From: Ligula intestinalis
Lineage: Eukaryota > Platyhelminthes > Cestoda > Diphyllobothriidea > Diphyllobothriidae
Direction of reading: 5' to 3'
DNA: 64,000 nucleotides
Assembly (NCBI GenBank): GCA_036362985.1
Contig: JAYGXS010000005.1
Location: forward strand, 3,440,267 to 3,504,266
How positions within the stretch are numbered: position 1 is the first letter of the stretch; each line of letters opens with the position of its first letter. Under the pieces are notes generated by a model. It saw only the letters and a list, made by a program, of their open reading frames with translations. It did not search any database and was not told the origin of the DNA. The position numbers and the translations under genes are program-made. Of the stretch, positions 1 through 11,300 are shown one piece after another.

Positions 1-1140
1 CCAGCCCCTCGACACAGACTTAGTTCAGTTCAGTTCATTTGAGGAAACGTAACGTGACCAAAATAGGTCAGATGGCAACAGCCTCCAGGGAAGGATTATG
101 CAGTCGGTCTGAAAGTAGAAGAAAGTTAAATACTTACATCCACAATGTCTCAGGTACAAATGTCGAATTTAATTGAAGGTCGAAAGAATGTGGGAAGCTA
201 ACAAAATAAACGTAATTGCTTGCAAAATGTATCTGATGTAGGGCTACTTGAACTTTATTGAATGATGACGGTCTGGTTACAGAACGATGGAGAGATTCAA
301 AGTAGCTGAGAAAAATATATGTGTGCGCAGATGGTGCCAACTGTCGAACGATCAAAATAATAGGCCCAAAACTGCTGCGTATTTCGAGTATTTCGAACAT
401 TTTTCCAGCATGTGTTAGACTATGGATGAAAAAATATTAGACTTTGCTGCATAAATTCCCACGAAAGTAACCAAACTAGTCAGCAGATTGGCGTTCCTGC
501 TTTATGGAGGTTGATTAGAACGAAGTAAGTAGCTTCCTCGCTCTCATAGGCAATACAAGCAGTATACAATCGTAATCTTAAAACTCGTCAGATGAGAACA
601 CTGTGATTTTTTGAATTGGCGAAAACGAAAAAATGTCGACTTCCTCAATATAAACAGAAGACTTTCCACGACAAACTCAAAGTAAAGACCAACTTCAGTT
701 GCCATCCGATATCTTTGTTGAAAGGATTGAAATATTTTACGGAAAACTTGCGAAACCTGTGCCTGATGGTCAGGTATTTTAGGGACATAAACGACTGATG
801 TAATATGCGTATATTTCTGCGTAAAAGGTGTTCGTTTTACAAGTGTTTAACTGTAAATATATTTTTCAGAAGCGCTACTTAATTTTCTTCTAACTGCGAC
901 TGCGAACTTGGTCACGAAGTACGCGTATGGTAGCGTGACCACTACTAACTGAGAATACTGCTCACCCCGTCACCCTTTTCCGCAGTCATATCTGATAATA
1001 ATTTAGAGTGATAATCCAAAATGTCTTGTTCCAGCGATTGCATCTTCTCCTTCGAACTTGTTCTGAGTCCTATGCTGCGTGTCTTTTTTTGTTTTAAATT
1101 GGGCAACAAAGGCAGTCTTTTGAAAAGTAGGAAGAAATTA

Positions 1141-1184
<44 letters not shown>

Positions 1185-2700
1185 GAGTTAATGCACTTCG
1201 GTATAATGGTTGCGCTTCTGAAATGCCTTTTAACCTTGTTCCAGTGGTCACTTCTCCCGTTTTTTGAGCTGCTTCCTGGAACTCGCAAATTCGCCTCTAT
1301 TTCAGTCCCTTTCAGTCATTTGATTTGGAGTACATGACAGAAGTCCCTAAAGGCTCCCATAAAACGCTGCAGGAATGCGTAGAAAGTGGTGGATATGCAA
1401 AAATGAATATAAATGTTAAGGACATGCGAATGCTCAAGAAAATGACTCTTTCGCGATAAAAAAGCGTAACACATGTTGACTGCAGTTCCACTACGAAATG
1501 TTCACTTGAATTAACTTCAGTATAAATAGAAGGCCTATTTAAGTAAAATCACTAGTCTGTAGTTATGTGTTGTCTGTTAGATCGGCGTTTGAATGGTCGA
1601 AGTGACTCTTAAGAAGCAATCATGCAATTTTACAGTTCGTTAATTGGTAGAGTTATAATATTGGCAGAAAATATTCGAAATGATTGTGAACAGTGAAGGA
1701 GCATCGGAAATGCGCCAAATTCAGTAACTTCCTAAGTGTACGAACTTTTTACCCATAAATTTCAGTTAATCGTAAACCGCTTTTAAAATTAAAGCCACTT
1801 CCAATATATCGAGCATTCTCCTCACTATGGAACAGTCAGCAAAAAGGCACATTACAATGGAGGCACGTGGGAGGTCCTTAAGTTATTTTAGAAAATGTAA
1901 AGCATATAATTATAGTGATGAAATGCCTAAAAGTGATAAATCGGGAGATACTTACTTTGACTGTAGTGTTAAGCCCAGGAAGGAATTTCGTGCATTTTGA
2001 ACAAAGCTACTCCGTACACCATAGTACAAATAATAACGATAGCCTGTGTACACAAATTAAGGACGATACCCGTCTTCGCCTGGAGGTAAACAATAAAAGT
2101 ATCCTGTTAGCATCAAAAACATCTTTGAGTGGGTCAAATTTCCCCTGCAGTATAGACTTTATCGCGGAAAATTAAAGGTTCACATAAATGCGTCAACGAA
2201 ATGGATAATTAAGGTGCTTTTGAAGAAACAGTTTAGATGGAAAGGGCTTTTTAATGGATCAATTGTATGTTTGCTGCCGATTCTTGATTTGGTCGTCCAC
2301 TTTACTCGGCACTGAGGACTACCTTTGTTTATTTTTCTATATATATAGATGACGCAAATTGTCAAAAGTATGTCCAGGAGCTTACTGATGTGGTAAATGC
2401 TTTTCTGAAGTATGTTCAATAAAGAGCTTTAATAAGCAAAACGATAGAGTCTTATTTGTGGGAAATGGATGTAAAACACTAAAAATCCGGAGCATTCTTA
2501 CATAACACCCGAATGCTCATAAAAGCGTTTCATGGGTTTTTTAATAATAACAAATTGATATGGTTGCGGCCTCAATTGATAATCCTTGTTAAATATCACG
2601 ATCACTGACCAGCATGTCAATGTGTTATCTTATAGAAAGATTTGGTTCTTCAAATGAATAAAACATTTGCTTTCTTTCTGTGATATCCCCAGTCTATAGC
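1..2700. other. No gene recognised
   Basis: A/T-rich sequence with short unrelated frames on both strands. The last exon of the SLC13 transporter would be expected on the minus strand here or beyond position 1, but no segment with its N-T-W-G helix was found. A GTAAGT at 141-136 on the minus strand after an open stretch could be a donor, without supporting homology. Confidence 0.6.
1147..1181. repeat. (GA)n microsatellite
   Basis: Uninterrupted GA dinucleotide run of about 35 bp. The antisense open frame over it (Ser/Leu repeat) is an artefact. Confidence 0.95.
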
Positions 2701-2714
2701 GGAAAAAAAACAAG

Positions 2715-2785
2715 CCCGTTGGTCAAAGGTAAGACTGCTAGATTTCTGAATAAATGGTTATAGGTTCGAGCCTCGGCTAGTGCAA
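2715..2785 (+). repeat. Weak tRNA-derived SINE head
   Basis: GTTGGTCAAAGGTAAGA (about 2718-2734) and B box GGTTCGAGCCT (2763-2773) at tRNA-like spacing. Stems do not form fully. Confidence 0.4.
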
Positions 2786-2964
2786 CAACCTAAGAATAAG
2801 TTATCACTCGCTGATTACGGCTCATTAGCCAAAAATGAGCACTCGAGTTTCCCTTATCGCTTCTGGCAATGCTGCATACAGGGTGTCCCAGCTTATACAT
2901 TTAACATAATTGTAAAATTGATTCTTATCTAAATTTTAGGATGTCAAAAATGTAAAAATATTTA

Positions 2965-3130
2965 CAAGTATCATTTTATTGTTTTTCCATTAAATGTCCC
3001 CAAACTGACGTCCATTTTGATCATGACAATGCTGGAAAAGCAAAGCAATGAAGTCACACAAACCATAAAACAAATCCACTGTTGCAATAGTAAAAATGCA
3101 ACGAAAAAAAAACAATAAAATGATACTTGT
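2965..3130. repeat. Small inverted repeat, about 25-bp arms
   Basis: ACAAGTATCATTTTATTG at about 2965 is mirrored by CAATAAAATGATACTTGT at about 3113-3130. It is nested between the left end of the TIR element and the GC-rich fold-back repeat. Confidence 0.6.
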
Positions 3131-3169
3131 CAATATTGCTTTTATTTGTGAAATAATAAAATTATAATA

Positions 3170-4110
3170 AATTCTCATCAGGCCTTTACATTTATATGGT
3201 ATGAAAAAACTATGGTGGTTAGTGGACAGATGAAGTGTTCTCGTTGTCCCTGTGGGGAGGAGGGGGGAGGAAGGGGTTGGGGGAGTTGAGATCAGAGTGT
3301 CAATGTCTGGACGGCCCGGCGTCCAGGACCGCCGATAAAGTGTGCATGGCTGGACTTGGGACTTGGTCGTCTCTGCGGGGGCCCGTTTCCGAGGCCTGTG
3401 GTACACTGTGGGTGGCCGTGTTTCCTAGTTTCGACCATGGCAACTGGGGCGCCGCCACCAAATTATTTTGGGCACATAGCAGCGGTCTGTGTAGCCTGAT
3501 GGCGGCTGCCCCTGCCGTCGCCAACAGACGCTGTCCGAGGAGATTTTAGTAGCTTGAAGGCACCTTGTAAATCACTCGGGAGGCCTCTGCAGAATCCACG
3601 CGATGGTTTGAGTCTACCAGGTGCGCTAAGATTGAACTGTTTACACCTTTATGTTGGCCCTTCCCTAAACATGCGGGAATGTGTTCCCTTACTGCTTTGG
3701 ACAAGCGCTGGCTACTGCGACCAATATTTCGTGCCCCACAGGAATAGGAACGGCAGCGGCGGCCGCCATCAGGCTACGCAGACTGCTGCTATGTGCCAAA
3801 AATAATTTTGTCGTGGCGCCCCAGTTGCCATGGGCGAAACTAGGTAACACGGCCACCCACAGTGTACCACGGGCCTCGGCAAACGGGCCCCCGTAGAGAC
3901 GACCAAGTCCCAAGTCCAGCCACGCACACCTTATCGGCGGTCCTGGACGCCGGGCCGTCTAGACATTGACATTCTGACCTCAACTTCCCCAACTCCCCCC
4001 ACCCCTCTTCCTCCCCCCCTACCCACCTTGACAACGATAACACTTAATCTGTCCACCAACCACCATAGTTTATTCATACCATATAAATATAAAGGCCTGA
4101 CGAGAATTTA
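3170..4110. repeat. GC-rich fold-back repeat, arms about 350 bp
   Basis: Left arm 3170-3525 and right arm 3745-4110 are reverse complements with high similarity, beginning AGGCCTTTACATTTATATGG and ending with the mirror of it. The arms are markedly GC-rich (CCGGCGTCCAGGACCGCCGA in the left arm) in an A/T-rich surrounding. Open frames here are mirror images of each other and are not genes. The arm is related to the single-copy interior of the MITE at 12.82 kb. Confidence 0.75.
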
Positions 4111-4384
4111 TCGAAAAAAAAGTATGCTCTCCAATTTATCTTCTGAAATTTTCAATGGGAATTTTCGCAAAGTTTAAATTAAAATAAACACCAAGTTAAC
4201 AATTATTTGAAATGTGTATGCATTTTTTGGGACACTGTATATCTTATAGGCAGAATTGCATTACAGACAAAGAGCATTTATGGCTTATAAACCGTCATTT
4301 GCCAGCCATATCCTGCCTGAGGAGTGGCAACCCTCGAGACTCGAAAGCACGACCTTGTTATTTAAAAGTCCAATTAAATGCCGC

Positions 4385-4455
4385 AAGGCCGTGGTGCAGT
4401 GGTAAGAGCGTTGGCCTTGTGATGAATAAGGTCGCATGTTGGAGCCTCGGAGGTT
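4385..4455 (+). repeat. tRNA-derived SINE head (pol III boxes)
   Basis: A-box-like GTGGTGCAGTGGTAAGAGCG at 4391-4410 and a weak B box within GGTCGCATGTTGGAGCCTC at 4431-4449. Spacing fits a tRNA-like promoter, but stems do not close, so not a tRNA gene. Confidence 0.5.
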
Positions 4456-4561
4456 GCCACCTCTAGTTGGCTATTGACGGCCAATAGGCCAGAACTGCCC
4501 ATTTCCCCTTTCGTTGTCTTTGCCGGTTATTCAGTTGACCCAGTTGCGGGAATCTCGGCTG

Positions 4562-4645
4562 CTGTGGGGGGAATCGAACCCACGCCAGCAGGAGAAGATT
4601 TTACGACAGCCAAACGCTCTACCTAACTGATCTGCGAGGCCCACA
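4562..4645 (-). repeat. tRNA-derived SINE head
   Basis: On the minus strand: A box in GATCAGTTAGGTAGAGCG (4634-4617) and a good B box GGGTTCGATTCCCC (about 4583-4569). The 7-bp acceptor ends do not pair, which argues for a SINE or tRNA pseudogene. Confidence 0.55.
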
Positions 4646-5206
4646 CCGGGTGCCGTGGTCTCAATCGCACAATCGATTAAATAATTCATTATGGTCAAAC
4701 CAGAAATTTCATCCACCCTATATATGCATACCACTCAGCGCTAAGGAGGCAAGACCCACCAACTCAGCCTGTTATGCACACACTGGGCATAAGCTAAAAA
4801 GGTAACAAAATCCAAGTCCTTTACGCCTGTCGAACTAAAGAGGGCTGAAAATACCTGGAGAAAGTGTTTTCAGACGAGGTATGCATAAGTAGGTATTTTC
4901 GTTAGATGCCAATTAAAATGTTTCAAGGTCAAACTGAAGCAAAAACAGCCACTATCGACCAGGATACTGAAACGCAGGCGACACTTTTCGGCTTACACTC
5001 CAGCCAACCATTAAATCTTGCATTCGATACTACTCTAAATCAATTGTATTTTCATCTCTCATTTGTCTGATGACGCTCTGGGGGACACGGATAGAACAAG
5101 TGCAAAATAAACATTTTTCCCTTCTTATAAAACTTCATTTGTTTAAAATACATATTTCTTAAACAAAGACAGAATGGGTGATGCGAGTAAATAACTTCGG
5201 GATTAC

Positions 5207-5344
5207 CATGTCAACAAGTTTGACGCGACCTTTGGAATAGACGATTGCATTTGGCGCGGTGGCCGCAGGTAACATAAATGCGAGCGAAGTTGCGATTGTC
5301 AGTGGAAGACTCAGCAGAAACGGATGAACGTTGATAGATTGGGC
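5207..5344 (-). CDS. SLC13 transporter exon 12 (C-terminal signature)
   Basis: Forty-six codons between a TTTTTTAG acceptor and a GTAATC donor, phase 0. It encodes INVHPFLLSLPLTIATSLAF followed by MLPAATAPNAIVYSKGRVKL. The family signature reads S-x-A-F-M-L-P-V-A-T-P-P-N-A-I-V; here PVATPP is PAATAP. The expected final helix (K-A-G-x-x-x-N, then N-T-W-G) is not encoded before the donor and must lie in a further exon. Confidence 0.93.
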
Positions 5345-8300
5345 CTAAAAAACATTCATCGGTTTTTTTGGCAAAGTTTCTACAAACGGTTAAGTGCCAA
5401 GTAACAGAAGTAGAACCCTTTTCAGTCCACACAAATTAAAGAAGCAAAGTTCCTATTCTGAGTAGTTGTGAGCGGTTTTGTTATAGTATGAGGTATTATC
5501 GTTCAAAAATCGTGGTGGCAAACGATCGTTTTCGGTCATTCATCGTCAGGCCAGCACATGACATGGGGAATAACATTGGTCAATTTATTACAGCGATTAT
5601 ATAATCGTCAGGTTAGGGAAGGGGGAGGGGGAGGAAAAGGGTGAGGGTAATTGAGCAGCTGAGTTTTCCCCCGTCTCCTGAACGCGGGCGCCTGCGCGGG
5701 TAGGACGCTGGTTGCCATGCCCAGATGAGACAGAGGGGATGTTCTCGCGGATCGCGGATTGAGTTCTGTGTGTCAGCCGCGCAGCTTGCGCTTGACTATT
5801 CTCCATAGCTTCGTCTTCTTTGGCTTCAGTAGGTGTTGGATTTCCGCGTGCAGTCGGCCAAGGAATGCCGATGGCTTAAACCAGCGTCTTTTGACAGCAT
5901 AAAATGGGTTTTGCTAGCCGGATTGCCACTGCTTCTGCTGTGGCTAACACCCGTTTGTGCAGGCCTTTGGAGAAGTGCGCTATCGTTAACTGTGGCGAAT
6001 GTTCATGCACCGATTAGGCTTCGGACTACGGCCATCCCTCGAGTCTCGGGTCTCAATTTAGCATCCTCACAGACGGTCTCATATATGTGATCTATTCAAA
6101 ATCAATAAGTTTTCTGCGAAGCGAAATAAAAATTATTATCTACACTTGCGAAGCCCATCCCATAGATCTTCGTCAACTGTGGAGTGAATTTGCGAAACAG
6201 TTAACATTTCAAACGGTCCCGAAGAATCGATGACTCGTATGTTACTCAAGACGTCAATCTGTACGTCATTCGCGAGTATGGAAGGTTCGACATCCAGAGG
6301 GAAATAGATGTCAGCCCTCAGTGCAGACTTTTTGATACGGATGACTAAATAATATCAATTTTTTCAGGCAGGTTTAAAATTTTCATCGTTTGTGACCACT
6401 TCCACGGGAACCGGCTTCGGAAAGATTATCACTCCCAGCGCAATTATTTTGTCGAATTATCCTTCCCAAGATGCCCATCTTCCAATTCAGACAAATAGGT
6501 ATACAGCTCAATGGGCGAAGACCAGATGCACCTGATGACGCATAATAATGCAGAACTGGTTATTAAAAACGCACTTGACTTCTTCAGCAACCATATTGCC
6601 GTACAGCTACTGGTAGCTACATGATCCGTAAGACATTGGTTTGTTGGTTGGATTTTAATACTGATCAATGACCTATTCTCTAGTTCAAAAATGTTTTCAA
6701 CAAGTAAAAAAGCAAACAAACGGTCAACATACCAGATCAAACATGATGGGCACGAGAATAGTGACCGTGGCGGAGTTTGAAACAATTTCAGTTATGCTGG
6801 CACCAAGAATAGTGATTATACAGACCAAACCGAATGGCGAGACTGATTTGACACTTTGCAGGGCGTTAGTAATCACCTTTGATAGTCCTCCAGCCTGGTA
6901 AAATGCGAAAAAGAAATTACAGGAATTTTAACAATTGCTACCCATCGCCAGCACTCCGAAGACCTCTCATAGGCCTAGAACAAACTTTTTTTCATCGCCA
7001 GGACTTACTTTTATTTCTATCCGCCACCTCTTGCAATGACGTGAGCCCCCAAAACAGAAGAGGTACATCTCATACGCTCCACCCCACTCCATTTAAATCA
7101 GACGACGCAACACTTTTGGGATGATAAAATGGATAGCCTAAGAGCGCAGTCAAGGACCAACACTTAATTGTTGTCTTTCAAAATGTTTAAAACAGCTTGT
7201 TGAAGAAACATCCACATTCAGAAGCAAGATGCACGTTTTATTTACGAGTTATTTAGCCTCTTCTTTTTTGCTTGACCTTCATGGGGCTCTTATGCACTCG
7301 AGATCAGATTGGCCATGTGAACGTCTGGTACATTATGCGAGATACAGCACGTGTGTGGCGCATGTAGATGGTTTGCTTGACTTTGTTAGCCAATGCACCC
7401 GAGATTACCCTTGGTCAGGTTCCCATTATGCTTGTGCCTGATCCAGATAGGCGAAGAGTAAAGGAAGCCTGTAGCGACTGTAGAGAAGTTGACATGTGAA
7501 CGCCGGTCATTACTAGCTCAAGTCGAAGTGCAATTTCGAAAGGCTCGCTGTTTCCGGTCTCTGTAACGGCCAATCACAGACCGACTAAGACAGGATCTCA
7601 GACAGGACGACTGCCGAGGAGACGTCTCTTCAGACGCCGTCCACTGGCTTGGGGTAGTGCGGGCGTCTGGTAGTCCTTTTCCTACTGCCTCTTCTCCTAT
7701 TCATTCTCTAAAGAATGCATTCTTCCTACTTATCTGGCCTTCCCAAGACTTCTTTCTCCTCTCCTAGGTAACCGTTCCCGGAAAATCACAGTCGTTAGGG
7801 TTAACCCTTCTTAGCTTTAACGTCCCACGATAAGACTGTGATAGGCGCCGTGTAAGCGATGTTAGATGCAACGATCGAGCTATTGGGTAAGTGAACTATT
7901 TACCTTCCATTGACTACGTACTTATGCACGTGTCGAGAAATTTGCACAAAAACTTTGACGTTGAAACCAACTACACAGCTTAGTTTTGCTTCAAAATGGA
8001 CATGACATGGAGTCCCCTTGCACCTCTAATCTACAAAAGCACATTGCGGGCGCTCAAAGTTGTGAACAAAAAGCCCATATAGCAAAACATTAATCATGTC
8101 TGATAAAAAGTGTCTAGGCAACTTACCGTAACAATTTTAGACAATGCAAAGCCTCCACCGAGGAGAATGAGAACACCCCAACATGTATGCTTGTTTGCGA
8201 TCTCCCAATTTATGATGTTGGTGTTGATCCTCTTTCGGGCCTGCTTATCTAAAATAAAATATTATCAAACATAAGGAAATCGATCGCCTGTTAAAGTATT

Positions 8301-11300
8301 TAAACATTCATTGATTAATGTTTATTCTTTGGTATGGAGTGACCTATGTCAATTAAAATAGCTCGCTCAATTCGGGTCAGTTCAATTTTAGGTAGACGCT
8401 AGCCATTACACGCGTGGTCTGATACAATTCTAAAAAAACTTGCCACCAACGGAGGGAGAATTTTGAATTTCAACAAATAAGTCATGTGTCCAATGGAAGT
8501 CTCGTGAGCCATAACAAGAAAAAAAAACAATTTGCTTATTTTCCTAAGCAGGCTTAGTAGAATCCTTAGTTTCATTTTAGAAGGCACTTATGACAAAAAT
8601 GTTTAACTTTATGCTAATGGAAGTTCACATCAGTCCAACTTTTCCTCAGGGAGCAGCAGGTGTTTATACTTAGGCTTAGGATTTAAAGTTGACGTTCGAA
8701 CTTTAGGTTGTGTTCAGGTCGAACGCTACATTTAAGTTCGTGAGTCACATGTCAGCAAGAAAGATCTGTTGTCCGTGAACAAGTCGGACGTGACGCACTT
8801 CGCATACCTTGAAGCCCGGAAAGATCTGTGCCAAACTCATTTCCCTCGCGATTAACACAAGAATACTTCTGACTATAACCACCAAATATCCGATAATCAA
8901 AGTATATTCTGCAGATATGTTAGTCTGGTGGTTTTGATTTGCATTTTCTATTTTCGAAAAGCAGGACTGCTTGACTGCTATGAATCAGAAGCAAATGATT
9001 GGATTGCATCTGCCAAACTGTTATGCCTCATCATGCAAAGCAAAATATTTTGTAACTGTGGCCAATTTCGCGATAGCGCCGTCTACCTACGCCTTGTGTG
9101 AGTCCCCAAGGAATAGCAGTGCAAAAATTAGAAGCCTTTTTCCATAACCGGTACAGAGTACTTATAGCAAGCAAAGCCTACCAGATTGGACCAATCAAAG
9201 TGTGCTCTTGATGGGTTACATTCTTACTAACTGTCGGGCTGGTCAGAGTGATAGTGCAAAACACTAATCATGGCCGGCAGTTTAAGTGATCTTATCACTT
9301 GTGCAGCTCGTACCGATCGATAGTGCACCGTTGGATGAGTATTCCAGACAACATAATAGCTAAGCATTAAGCCTGCCCATTACAGATGCCTTAGGTCATC
9401 CTGTGTTGGATAGGGGCCCTTGCTGTAACAATCTAAGTTTCTTAATTGATTCTGATTTTATTTCCTAAAATTAAGCAAAGTATGTATTTGAGAGGAAGAC
9501 AATGTAATCGATGGGCCTAGTTCTCTAGTTTAATTCACTTGCCTGTTTCGGTTTCATCTTTGTGGAGAAAAAAAGGATTTGTTGCGGGGATAATGAAGGC
9601 CAATATGGTGAACAGAATCGTAGGTTGTGTGTCATCCACGAACCTTTAAAGAAAGGGTGTAATAAATTATGATGAAACGAAATGTCTTCGACTAAAACAA
9701 TAAAGATACAATTATTTGCCGTTCAATGGGATGATATGACTCTAAGATGACATACGCTGGTCGTACATTTTCTTTGAGATCACTGTCAGGGAAAAACCTA
9801 TGGCCTTGACATTCCACTGGAACACTCGACAGTTAAAGTCTTGCTTTAAATACGGAACTTAAAGAACCCGTTGCAGACACTTTTTAACGCCAGAAGGCGA
9901 GAACTCAACGGCACAGCCTTCTATACAATGTGGATAAATAAAGGGCTAATTTGGTTAATCCAAGTAAACTCACATGATGGTTCTTCCTCTAGAATCGTTA
10001 CCAACTGGCATAAAACGAGACCATCCCGGCACTCCGGGTTCCCGTGTAATCCACAGGCCAATTAGCAGCATGAATAATATCATGCATGCTACTTCGCCAA
10101 ACCTAAAATAAAGAAAAACATAGCTCGTTTGGTGGAAATAATAAGCAAGTAATGAAAATTAACCAAGATTAAGTAAGTTTATAACCCCCCCCCACCAGTA
10201 TGGCATGGAATCGAAGACGGACAGGATAGCAGAGAACACGCTTACTGTGACAGTTTCTGCGTGCGTAGCACCTTCTCATTGCTTAAGTTCGCAGCATCTT
10301 AGTTAGGACTTATGCACCTGTCGGGTTTCTCTGTTTCTATTGGTCAATCCGTGATTGCCCGCACTGGCTGAAGATAGGCTAATGTCTGTGAAGAACGTAG
10401 CCTTACCAAAGGTAAAAAACCTTGGAGGCTCTCTTGAGGCGTCGTTAATACCGCAGACTGCCACAAAGTATTTGTGCCTTCGCTCTGACCGCCTTTACGC
10501 GACGATAGACACACACTCGCGCGTCAACGCACATTACCAATGGCCAACTGGTCGCGTGACCTTATCCCACTGCGTCCAATAAGACCACATGCGAACACGC
10601 TTGAGAATCACTCCGCTGGGGTTGCCCGGATGCGGGACACATCAGTGCGCTGGGGATACACCAATGGCAACTACGAACCTAGAAAGCAACTCCAGGTTTT
10701 ATACACAATATACCCCTCGTCGGCGGGTACTGAAAGCGAATGGATACCCGAACAATTTTGTCAACCAGTGCATTCGCAAACGAGAGACGAAGCCACGTCC
10801 AGCTGGTCCAAACATTTGGCGAGCTCTTCTGTACGTAAAGAATGTATCGGAAGCGGTCAGCCGTCTACTCACCCCACTTGGAGTTGGAATTGCACACAGG
10901 TCGGAAGCAACCATCAGACGCCGGGTCATGAGGCCGAAAGACCCACTGCTACGTCAGGAAACGGCTGGAGTCGTTTACCGGATCTGGGGTAGTTTTGGAC
11001 AAAGCAGCTTCGTCGGAGAAACCGGGAGATTACTCCAGACGCGAATGGCCAAGCATGCAGCGGCGGTGAGGAAGAAAGACGAAAACTCCCAGGTTGCAGC
11101 TCACTCAACGGGACCCGGCCATGTTTTATGTCTGACGAAGCCGAAATCCTCGCAAGAGGGGACAACCACGTGAACCACGAGCTGCTCGAGTCATGGTTCT
11201 AAGGCCCGCAGTCCATCAACAAGCGCAACGATTTGGCGTTCCCATACGGTGAACTGAGAAATTTCCTGAGCAAGAAAATCAGTCACGTGGGAAGAACTGG

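Larger units (their letters stand above)
2879..4237. mobile_element. Tc1/mariner-like TIR element with nested fold-back repeats
   Basis: Ends CAGGGTGTCCC (2879) and GGGACACTG (to 4237) face each other and are followed inwards by related A/T-rich sequence. TA is on both sides (2877-2878 and 4238-4239). No transposase is encoded. The interior holds two further inverted repeats, at 2965-3130 and 3170-4110, listed separately. Probably a nonautonomous composite. Confidence 0.6.

Noticed and set aside
134..400. Minus-strand frame ending at a GTAAGT donor
   Set aside because: No resemblance to the missing SLC13 exon or any other family; a chance donor is likely.
3235..4043. Several mirrored open frames of 67-104 codons on both strands
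   Set aside because: They are products of the GC-rich inverted repeat; the same frames appear reversed in the other arm, and no domain is recognisable.
4562..4645. Possible tRNA gene on the minus strand
   Set aside because: A and B boxes are good but acceptor and T stems do not close; interpreted as a SINE head. The same reasoning applies to 25845-25920 and 47566-47640.
6540..6640. Candidate SLC13 exon with an L-P-V-A stretch on the minus strand
   Set aside because: The match is four residues, followed by a stop, and the true L-P-A-A-T block is in the exon at 5207-5344.
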